NCBI RefSeq assembly: GCF_022012415.1
Contig: NZ_JAKLTR010000017.1
Coordinates: 91,000-154,999 of the forward strand
Direction of reading: 5' to 3'
DNA: 64,000 bases
Source of the DNA: Terrimonas ginsenosidimutans
GTDB lineage: Bacteria > Bacteroidota > Bacteroidia > Chitinophagales > Chitinophagaceae
Under the pieces are notes generated by a model. It saw only the letters and a list, made by a program, of their open reading frames with translations, was not told the origin of the DNA and ran no database searches. The translations under genes and the position numbers were made by a program. Below are positions 9,615-16,649 of this stretch, piece after piece (positions within the stretch are counted from its first letter, which is position 1; each line of letters begins with the position of its first letter).

Positions 9615-10173
9615 ACAAAGCAAGGCCAAGCTTGAACGCCCAGCGATGCAACTCGTAATTTATGTACTCATACGTATCTGCACACGGCGGATTGGGGCAA
9701 TTACCACTCAGGGTCTGCTTAATGCGCATGCCCTTATATGAATAATACACACCAAGCAATATCCCCTGCCCCTTCTTCATGCTCTCTTCCTGGAAGCGAT
9801 ATACGAAACCCGCCTCACCAAAAGGACGCGCTGGATAATTTGCCTTTACAGCAGTCCGCAACATTTCACTTTTCTTCTCCAGAGGAAACGACATTCCAGC
9901 ATTGATCGTAAAGAGCAGGTTATTTGAAGAAGGAAACAGGTATTTTGAACCGGATAAAAACACCGGCAGTGAAAGAAGTTCGTATCTGTCAAGCCCTGTT
10001 CCTGCTCCGGCGAACCACGAGCCTTTTTCCAAACCATGAATGGTTGTCAATTGCTGACCGGTCCTCTCTCCGGCCAGAAAAGCAAAATAATTATACGAGC
10101 GATACAGTTTTTTCTGACCTGCGCAAAACAAACTGTTGATCAGAAACGTGACCAGTAATAGTTTTCTCAACAT
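9613..10173 (-). CDS. Hypothetical secreted protein, probable outer-membrane beta-barrel
   Basis: A 186-residue protein with a signal peptide (MLRKLLLVTFLINSLFCAGQ). The mature part has alternating hydrophobic/polar strands rich in Tyr, Phe and Gly. It ends in a strand (WAFKLGLAL) whose last residues resemble an outer-membrane barrel terminus, though the final aromatic residue is missing. A Cys-Pro-Asn-Pro-Pro-Cys segment lies near residue 160. It starts two bases after the stop of the LVIVD lipoprotein gene, so the two form an operon and probably share an envelope role. I cannot assign a specific function. Confidence 0.65.
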   Translation of the reverse strand: MLRKLLLVTFLINSLFCAGQKKLYRSYNYFAFLAGERTGQQLTTIHGLEKGSWFAGAGTGLDRYELLSLPVFLSGSKYLFPSSNNLLFTINAGMSFPLEKKSEMLRTAVKANYPARPFGEAGFVYRFQEESMKKGQGILLGVYYSYKGMRIKQTLSGNCPNPPCADTYEYINYELHRWAFKLGLAL

Positions 10174-10175
10174 GT

Positions 10176-11429
10176 CTATTTCTTTTGAATGCGGCTGAGC
10201 AACCTGATATCTGAAAGATTTGAATAATCATATTGCAGAATCCCTTCTTTTGCACTTACGATCAGTTTACCATTCATTGGTATTACATCAAAAGGTTCAA
10301 TGTTTGAAATCGATTTCTTTAATGAAATATCTGCAGGGTTAGATACATCATAGAGCTTTAGCCCTGCAGTACCATCACAGATCCAAAGCAGGTTGCCATC
10401 CTTTGCAAGCCCATATGGGTTTTTCATAGGATAGGTCTTAACAAGCTTCGGTGCGGCAAGATTTGCTACATCGAGTATTTCGAGCCGGCTCTCTGTAATA
10501 TCCCCACAGAAGTTGCCAGCCCTCAGTGTCACATAAGCATGCACTCCATCTGTAACAACAGGATCGCAGGATCTTACATGCGGGAAAGATCCGGTATACT
10601 TTGGTGTTTCCGCTACAGAGATATCATAGATATACATGGCCCTGTTTGAACCGATAAATAGTTTATCCTTGAAAGGGAATATCGTTTCAATACCAGATCC
10701 GATTGAAATATCTTTTTTGTAGGAAGGGGTAGATGGAGTGGCAACGTCAATAACTTTTAGACTGTAAAGCCCGACAGCGTACATATAATTGTTCACGATA
10801 GCAAAGCGGGCCATTGATCCGGCGATGCCCACCGTTGCCCCGCTGGAAGATGCATTTGCAAAGGTTGCAAAGTTGTCAAACACGATACCACATCTCGTGC
10901 ATATCTCAGGCGATTCATACGCTACTGTTGTATCCTTTCTTGTCCAGCCAACAATGTAGCGTGATGTATCAGGCGTAAAATACCAGCCGTTGCTGCCAAT
11001 ATAATTTCTCTCGGGAAACAGGTTTGAAGTCAATTTTGTAACCTTGGCCTGCAATGGATTTGAAATATCCAATGCGATCATGTCCGAATATATATCCGCA
11101 TACAGGATATTTCCTTTCACCGCAATGTCCACGTTGCCCGGAATATTTATAAACGATTTCGAAACCGGTGCTTCCGGATTGCTGTTATCGATAATATGCA
11201 CCCCCTCGTTGATCTCATTAACGAAAAGATAATTGCCATAAACATAGATCTTACCCGCATTTTGCACAGAACGACCAGCCAATGGCTTCACGACATCTGC
11301 CAACACCACGCTTTTCTCCTTATACACTGGGGTAAAAATAGTATACGTTCGGGTTACCTTGTCTTTCAAACAGCCTGCCAGCAGGAATACAGGCAGTAAG
11401 GGAAGCAATAGTCTGGTGATCGGTTTCAT
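10176..11429 (-). CDS. LVIVD-repeat lipoprotein
   Basis: A 417-residue outer-surface lipoprotein. I choose the ATG at 11429 rather than the one 14 codons upstream, because it gives a clean lipoprotein signal (MKPITRLLLPLLPVFLLAGC, lipobox Cys20). The mature chain is a series of beta-propeller-like blades with the LVIVD-type pattern, such as GVHIIDNSNPEAP, DMIALDISNP, SLKVIDVATPSTP, RLEILDVANLAAP and GLKLYDVSNP. Such proteins are predicted propellers on the cell surface with no known substrate. It precedes the small barrel-like gene by 2 bases. Confidence 0.85.
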   Translation of the reverse strand: MKPITRLLLPLLPVFLLAGCLKDKVTRTYTIFTPVYKEKSVVLADVVKPLAGRSVQNAGKIYVYGNYLFVNEINEGVHIIDNSNPEAPVSKSFINIPGNVDIAVKGNILYADIYSDMIALDISNPLQAKVTKLTSNLFPERNYIGSNGWYFTPDTSRYIVGWTRKDTTVAYESPEICTRCGIVFDNFATFANASSSGATVGIAGSMARFAIVNNYMYAVGLYSLKVIDVATPSTPSYKKDISIGSGIETIFPFKDKLFIGSNRAMYIYDISVAETPKYTGSFPHVRSCDPVVTDGVHAYVTLRAGNFCGDITESRLEILDVANLAAPKLVKTYPMKNPYGLAKDGNLLWICDGTAGLKLYDVSNPADISLKKSISNIEPFDVIPMNGKLIVSAKEGILQYDYSNLSDIRLLSRIQKK

Positions 11430-11533
11430 GACGTAGTTTTCATACGCTGACAACACATTGTTAAAAACCATTGCATCAGTTTTAAAAAAAAGTTACTGTT
11501 TGCTGATCCAATTTGACCATTCACACAATTTAG

Positions 11534-11564
11534 TTGACGATATACGACAATCTTCGTACGTTTG
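11534..11564 (+). promoter_or_regulatory. Bacteroidota-type promoter for the metalloprotease gene
   Basis: A -33 element GTTG (TTG at 11534-11536) is followed after 20 bases by a perfect -7 element TACGTTTG (11557-11564) of the form TAnnTTTG. The start codon is 17 bases downstream. This supports the ATG at 11581 over the upstream in-frame ATG at 11458. Confidence 0.7.
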
Positions 11565-11580
11565 CAGCCAATCAAATAAT

Positions 11581-13026
11581 ATGAAATTTTTATTGCTCCC
11601 GCTGGTGTTGTTGTTAGCCTCGGCCCATGTTTCCTTTTCACAGTCCATTGTTCGTTTTAAGTCAAGCAAACCTTATGCGGTATTAAGTTTTGTCGAAACC
11701 GCAAGCGGCCAGGAGGTTCATTCTTCTACTTTTAAACGATACATAGATACTTCTGCTTTGAAAAATGATACGGCTTTCAGTTCGTTGCTCAATGATTTTG
11801 GAAGGATCAATCTTTCCTATAATTACAGCCGTGAAGAGTACCCCGCAGGTCGCCGTCAGACCCGCTCAACATACGATCTGCTGATCATCGCAGCCGTAAG
11901 AAGCAATTCGCTCCGTGAATTTCAGGAAAATTCAATTGGAATACTTTCAAACAACGCACATCAGCAGCTTTTCAGGGTACTTGAAAAAGCGGAGCCTTAC
12001 TACGACAGGTTTGTATGGGCGGGTTCTGAAAGATCTGTAAAAGATCAGATCATCGGCCTGAAGAAATACGAAGCAAAAGCAAATGAAATGTTCCGCGCGT
12101 TCCGCCATCTCTACAATTCCACCTGGCCTGACGCCATCCCCTTTGATGTTTCTGTATTTCCCATTCCGGCAGTATCAGGAAACACTTCCGCCACACCGCA
12201 TGCAAACAGCCTTTGCGTTGCTGTTCTTACAGGCAATAAAGACCTCCCAGGCACCATGGGTGTTACACTGCATGAGATCTGCCATGTGTTGTATGATGAA
12301 CAATCAGGAGGGTTCCAGCATGAACTTGATGCCATGTTCAAAACAAGCAGATCACCTTTCGCGGCAATCACCTACGGCTTCTTTGACGAAGCGATGGCTA
12401 CAGCTCTCGGCAATGGATATGCCTACAAACATTTTACCGGCCAGATAGATACAACATCCTGGTATAATAATCCGTATATAGATGGATTTGCCCATGCGAT
12501 CTATCCATTAGTGGAAGACTATCTCGCAAAGAAGAAAACGATAGACAGCAGTTTTGTTGCACAGTCCATTGAGTTGTTCGGAAAAGCGTACCCTCGCTCT
12601 CTCTCTGATTATTCCATTCTCCTGAATAATATGTTCCTGTATGCAGACGCCGAGGCCAGCCAGGATCGCGCCCGTTTGAAAAAAATAATTGGAAAATACT
12701 TTAGTTCATCTCGCTATAATTTCTCCAGTCCTGTTCTGCATGAATACAGCATTGGGTATATAAAGAAAAGCAAAGCTACCCAACTGATCATTGTTGATCA
12801 AAACCAGGATTCCACTATCAGTGAACTGAAGAAAACGCTGCCGGAACTAGAGGCACTGTTAAAAGATCAGCGATCACCGAATTATGTTGTATCATTTTTT
12901 GATAACACAAAAAGGCCCGTTGTGCTTATAAGAGTGACCAGTGAAGCATTTCTTGATAAAGCATTCAGCCTGTTGAAACAGAAACAGTACGTGGATCCGG
13001 CAACACCGCTTTTTATTGTAGAATAA
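11581..13026 (+). CDS. Secreted HEXXH zinc metallopeptidase-like protein
   Basis: A 481-residue exported protein. The frame is open from 11458, but the ATG at 11581 gives a signal peptide (MKFLLLPLVLLLASAHVSFSQ) and lies just after a good promoter. The zinc motif HEICH is at residues 231-235. A second motif FFDEAMATALG places Glu at ~270, the spacing and context expected of the third ligand in gluzincins. I do not recognise a named family. Residues ~430-470 are a separate mixed alpha/beta tail. It lies next to an AraC regulator and another HEXXH protein at 14406. The fold class is well supported. The substrate is unknown. Confidence 0.75.
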   Translation: MKFLLLPLVLLLASAHVSFSQSIVRFKSSKPYAVLSFVETASGQEVHSSTFKRYIDTSALKNDTAFSSLLNDFGRINLSYNYSREEYPAGRRQTRSTYDLLIIAAVRSNSLREFQENSIGILSNNAHQQLFRVLEKAEPYYDRFVWAGSERSVKDQIIGLKKYEAKANEMFRAFRHLYNSTWPDAIPFDVSVFPIPAVSGNTSATPHANSLCVAVLTGNKDLPGTMGVTLHEICHVLYDEQSGGFQHELDAMFKTSRSPFAAITYGFFDEAMATALGNGYAYKHFTGQIDTTSWYNNPYIDGFAHAIYPLVEDYLAKKKTIDSSFVAQSIELFGKAYPRSLSDYSILLNNMFLYADAEASQDRARLKKIIGKYFSSSRYNFSSPVLHEYSIGYIKKSKATQLIIVDQNQDSTISELKKTLPELEALLKDQRSPNYVVSFFDNTKRPVVLIRVTSEAFLDKAFSLLKQKQYVDPATPLFIVE

Positions 13027-13082
13027 GCTTGTCTCGTATTATATACTCCTCTAAACAGCCAGGCGGAGTTTCCCGCTGATAG

Positions 13083-13166
13083 ACGCAGGTTCGTGCGAAG
13101 AAGTGCAGATACGCAAATAGTTCGGTTGATCGTCTGCCATCTGCGCTTCTTCGCACGAACCTGCGT
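13083..13166. repeat. Long inverted repeat (28-bp arms) upstream of the AraC gene
   Basis: Left arm 13083-13110 and right arm 13139-13166 are reverse complements over 28 bases, with one position that would be a G-U pair in RNA. The loop is 28 bases. The arms contain ACGCAGGTTCG and CTTCTTCGCACG. It lies 57 bases after the metallopeptidase gene. It may end that transcript, but it has no T tract and is longer than a usual terminator. Confidence 0.75.
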
Positions 13167-13237
13167 GCATCAGGAGGACCATATGCCTGCAATTATAAGT
13201 ATCCCGGTGCAGCAAAGGGCAATTGCATTGAACCTAT

Positions 13238-13245
13238 TATATTTG
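13238..13245 (+). promoter_or_regulatory. -7 box just in front of the AraC gene start
   Basis: TATATTTG matches TAnnTTTG exactly and ends five bases before the ATG at 13250. I see no TTTG at the -33 position. If functional, the transcript would start at or next to the start codon. Confidence 0.35.
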
Positions 13246-13249
13246 TTCC

Positions 13250-14341
13250 ATGCAAGACTGGAAATCCTACTGGTTTCTCCTCGCTGGCGGTCAGGGCCTT
13301 TTGCTCACCATCGGTTTAGCCGCGAGATCCAAGCGAAACAATGGCGTACTTATTTATCTCGCAATTCTGATCGGCATCCTGTCTATTGAATTGCTGACGA
13401 ACTTTGCTGTCAGTATCAATTATCCAAATCATGCCGACGCATTCCCATTCTGGCTGCTCGGATCTTATCTCTTCATTCCTCCTTCACTATATAGCCTTGC
13501 AAGAAATTCAATAGGGATCAAGCCGCTGACACTACAGCAGTCGACCCTGCTTTTTATCCCCGCATTTATCGAGGTGTTTGCGGAGACTGTGGTCTTCTTC
13601 TTCCGGTCGGCAGGCACCAGTGTCCCTGATCTTCAAAAAAACATTCCCTGGTTTGCTTTTACTGAGATCGTTCCCGTGACCGCCACATTGATCATTCTTG
13701 GCTGGTGGACCATCCGGCTCTGGCGTAAACCTTTTTCAACGAAGATTTACAGTGGAAAACGACTGATATTTTCTGCCGCGCTCATTCCTTTGGCCTTACC
13801 GTTTTATTATCTCCTGCTTGGCATTCTCTGGCTATCTGATGCATTTTTCGGATGGAGGTTTTCAGATCTGCTCGCTCAATTACTGGCGGGATCTATGTTG
13901 CTGCTTGGATATCTGGTGCTCTTAAGATCGGGACTTTTCGACCGCCTTTCTCTTGTGTCCGTCTCCACTCCCGCCGCGCCGCCCGCTGCCTGGGCGTATG
14001 ACGACCGTCAAACGGTGGAACGTCTTCTGCAACTGATGGAACAGCAAAAGATGTTTATTCAGTCACGCCTGTCGGTGGATGATCTTGCAACAGCCCTGAA
14101 CATCCCACGACGCTACCTCACACATATCCTGGCAACGCAGCTGAATACGACGGCGATCGCCTTCATCAACAAATACCGCGTGGAGGACCTGCTCCGGAAA
14201 ATGAAAGACGACGAACTTCAATCAAAAACAATCCTCGCACTGGCAATGGAATCCGGGTTCAGTTCAAAGTCGACCTTTAACCAGGTTTTCAAAAATCATA
14301 CGGGTATGACACCCTCTGAATACCTGAAAAACAAGTGTTGA
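13250..14341 (+). CDS. Membrane-anchored AraC-family transcriptional regulator
   Basis: A 363-residue regulator. Residues 1-~230 contain about six to seven hydrophobic segments (for example LLIYLAILIGILSIELL and LLAGSMLLLGYLVLL). The C-terminal ~100 residues form the double helix-turn-helix AraC domain. It includes SVDDLATALNIPRRYLTHIL and the closing motif SGFSSKSTFNQVFKNHTGMTPSEY. Proteins with this layout sense a signal in or at the membrane and bind DNA on the inside. The neighbours on both sides encode HEXXH secreted proteins, which are candidate targets. No good upstream alternative start was seen. Confidence 0.9.
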   Translation: MQDWKSYWFLLAGGQGLLLTIGLAARSKRNNGVLIYLAILIGILSIELLTNFAVSINYPNHADAFPFWLLGSYLFIPPSLYSLARNSIGIKPLTLQQSTLLFIPAFIEVFAETVVFFFRSAGTSVPDLQKNIPWFAFTEIVPVTATLIILGWWTIRLWRKPFSTKIYSGKRLIFSAALIPLALPFYYLLLGILWLSDAFFGWRFSDLLAQLLAGSMLLLGYLVLLRSGLFDRLSLVSVSTPAAPPAAWAYDDRQTVERLLQLMEQQKMFIQSRLSVDDLATALNIPRRYLTHILATQLNTTAIAFINKYRVEDLLRKMKDDELQSKTILALAMESGFSSKSTFNQVFKNHTGMTPSEYLKNKC

Positions 14342-14405
14342 AACCTGTTTTCGCACCAGTCTGACAGGATCCGCACCCCAGACACGGATAATTTCGGGTA
14401 AAAAA

Positions 14406-15527
14406 ATGAAGACGATCCTTTTATCAGCAACCTGCCTCCTATGCCTTAAAATTGCTGCACAGCTGCCTCCTGTTGATACATCCGGCGAGATCCATATCCG
14501 GTTTGATCACAATACAGAATTTGCCGGGTTCATATTTTTTATAGGATCAATGGCTGATGATGCGCTGGCGCCCGGCGCGAAAATGAATAATGGTCAGTTG
14601 AAGAAGGACTGGTTCCGGTATGATATCGCACTCACAGAAAAATACCACGCTTTCCGTGATGATGCAGATCTGAAAACCGCCGCCGGCTTTATGGAGAATC
14701 TCCAGTCCACCGATATCTTTCCCTTATTGATGAATGTAGCTCCGTTTCCGGCGGCAGCTATGCACAACGGTATCAGCTATCGCTCGATCGAAGAATTCGC
14801 TCCCGGCAGGGATAGCCTTGAAGCGGCACGTCAGGCATCCATTTTTCTCAACGCACTTAACAGTGTCTTTAAAAAGATGTCTTTTGAGAAATACTACGTT
14901 GATGCGGCAGCGTATTATCAGCAAACGCTTAAAGAGATCAGGTCGGCATTACCGCCAAAAGGATCGATCGCCGCAATGGAGCAGTTTTATGGTAAACGCT
15001 TTACGGAATATACAATAATGCCCAGCCTTACCATCCCTTCCGGAATGGCATTCGGATTAAAATTAAATCGCGCAGACGGAACCGCTGTATTCAATTTATT
15101 CGGCCCGTTCGCAGTACAGCAGATCAACCGAAACACCCCGATCAGCCTGGGTTATAACAATCCGCAGCATATTCTCGAGCTAAGTGTACATGAGTTCGGA
15201 CATTCTTTCGCTAATCCTGTTGTCGCCGCATTACCCGACTCACTGATCCTTTCCTCCAGGTCACATTTTGAACCTATTCGGGAAGCAATGGATAAGCAGG
15301 GTTATACCACCTGGAAAAGCTGCGTCACCGAGCATTTTGTGCGTGCCGGGGAAGTAATGATCGCGGAAAGAATGGGTAGAACAAATGCTGCGAATGATCT
15401 GCTGAAAAACTATACAGAAAACAGGAAATTTATTTACCTGCCGGTGATCATTGAAGCCATCGAATCTGCATTGAAGGAAGGAAAAACATATAAAGATGCC
15501 GTGAGAATTGCTGCGGAAAGATTATGA
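14406..15527 (+). CDS. Secreted DUF4932-type HEXXH protein
   Basis: A 373-residue exported protein with a signal peptide (MKTILLSATCLLCLKIAAQ). It carries a zinc-protease motif HEFGH at residues 262-266 in the context ELSVHEFGHSFANP, and a downstream EHFVRAGEVMIAERMG helix that could supply a third ligand. The overall layout matches the DUF4932 family, which is widespread in Bacteroidota and of unknown substrate. The gene starts 64 bases after the AraC regulator on the same strand. A TAATTTCG box at 14389-14396 may be its own -7 element. The peptidase role is inferred from the motif only. Confidence 0.82.
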   Translation: MKTILLSATCLLCLKIAAQLPPVDTSGEIHIRFDHNTEFAGFIFFIGSMADDALAPGAKMNNGQLKKDWFRYDIALTEKYHAFRDDADLKTAAGFMENLQSTDIFPLLMNVAPFPAAAMHNGISYRSIEEFAPGRDSLEAARQASIFLNALNSVFKKMSFEKYYVDAAAYYQQTLKEIRSALPPKGSIAAMEQFYGKRFTEYTIMPSLTIPSGMAFGLKLNRADGTAVFNLFGPFAVQQINRNTPISLGYNNPQHILELSVHEFGHSFANPVVAALPDSLILSSRSHFEPIREAMDKQGYTTWKSCVTEHFVRAGEVMIAERMGRTNAANDLLKNYTENRKFIYLPVIIEAIESALKEGKTYKDAVRIAAERL

Positions 15528-15635
15528 TCAACCGTTATGAGTATCATTGAGTAAGCAGGATTTGCATCGCCGGTCCTGATCATGACCGGCGATGCATTTT
15601 TTTTGAAAAAAACTTTCACTTTTTTTGCCAATCTT

Positions 15636-15666
15636 TTTGCAGTGAATCTATTTTCCTTTACTTTTG
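15636..15666 (+). promoter_or_regulatory. Consensus Bacteroidota promoter of tRNA-Arg
   Basis: TTTG (15636-15639), a 19-base spacer and TACTTTTG (15659-15666) match TTTG-N19-TAnnTTTG exactly. The tRNA begins 11 bases downstream. This is the cleanest promoter in the window. Confidence 0.88.
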
Positions 15667-15676
15667 CCGTCCGTTT

Positions 15677-15750
15677 GGCTGCGTAGCTCAACTGAATAGA
15701 GCATCTGACTACGGATCAGAAGGTTTCAGGTTTGAATCCTGACGCGGTCA
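15677..15750 (+). tRNA. tRNA-Arg (anticodon ACG)
   Basis: A 74-base cloverleaf. The acceptor stem is GGCTGCG with CGCGGTC (two G-T pairs), the D arm is GCTC/GAGC, and the anticodon stem is TCTGA/TCAGA around loop CTACGGA. The T arm is TCAGG/CCTGA with loop TTTGAAT, and the discriminator is A. Anticodon ACG reads CGU-type arginine codons after modification to inosine. The CCA end is not encoded. It is preceded by a consensus promoter and followed 10 bases later by a terminator, so it is a single-gene transcript. Confidence 0.95.
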
Positions 15751-15759
15751 CACTAAAAG

Positions 15760-15785
15760 GCTTCACAGAAATGTGAAGCTTTTTT
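15760..15785 (+). terminator. Rho-independent terminator of tRNA-Arg
   Basis: A perfect 8-bp stem GCTTCACA/TGTGAAGC with a GAAA tetraloop is followed by six T. It begins 10 bases after the tRNA end. Confidence 0.95.
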
Positions 15786-15846
15786 AATGCTCATACCTTC
15801 ACTGAATACAGCTCCTGATCAATACTGCCACTTTACGGAAATATCG

Positions 15847-16360
15847 GATCAAGCGTAAAAGTTGTGGGATGGTTGTTTAAATGTTTAATGGTTTAAAAGT
15901 TTAAAGTTTTTGCTTTTGTTTCGGTCCCTCGCCTGATGTAATCAGGCTTGCCGGTATTCTGCAAACGGGTTATTATCACTTGTCCACTTACAAGTTTTTA
16001 AGAAGCGATATAGCTCCTTAGATACGACATTCTGGCACGCGAAGCCAGCTGTTGTGTTGACTGATGAGAATCATTCAGGGTCAAATTCTACGTGTTTTTG
16101 CAATGCTTGTTGGTCGTCGTTAGTCCGTCTCTTGGTCGTCCTTTGGCCGTCCAAAGTTTGACGGGATTTTAGGCAGTGAAAAATGGTGACAAGCTGACAC
16201 GCTGAGGGTGATAAATCTTTTGAGCGACTGGCCTGGGTTCCCTTCTCCGCTTCGCTACGGTGGAAGGGCCGCCAGAAGTTTATGCGAGCGATGCTCATCC
16301 GGAACATTTCGACCCAGGCCATTTTGTAGATCACCCCCCAACTTTTCAACTTGATCCCTC
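15847..16360. repeat. Dispersed ~500-bp element, copy A
   Basis: This stretch is closely similar to 34351-34850. It begins with GATCAAGCGTAAAAGTTG, carries four GTTTAANN octamers (15875-15906), diverges through a variable part (~15925-16015), then becomes ~97% identical by eye from about 16027 on. The conserved part has small hairpins (CTGGC/GCCAG, CTGAT/ATCAT, CCCTTC/GAAGGG) and octamer-like TGACAAGC/TGACACGC repeats. A minus-strand frame crosses it without a stop in both copies, but it has no recognised domain and an odd composition. No transposase, clear terminal repeat or target duplication was seen. It could be a nonautonomous mobile element or a structured RNA gene. Confidence 0.8.
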
Positions 16361-16649
16361 TTTTCCCCCAACCTTTGTTCCTGATCCGAAATATCCAGCC
16401 GGGCATTGTTCTTTCTAAAATTCATCCGTAATACATACGATCCTGTCACAAAACCGGGCACATATTGTACCGAAACCGGACATCCATCCAATCGTCCCGG
16501 ACTTAACAGGAAGGTTATCAATCTTTAATTTACTGGCATATATTTAACTGTATTCTCCTGCATATATTTTTAATAGAGAAGCTATTGGAAATTATTCCCC
16601 CGATACCCGGATATGATGATGCTTCACCAAACCAATCAATAACTCATCT

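Noticed and set aside
16071..16521. Minus-strand frames in the dispersed element (also 34565-34855)
   Set aside because: The frame is open in both copies, but the copies are ~97% identical anyway. The product has no signal, domain or usual composition, so coding is not supported.
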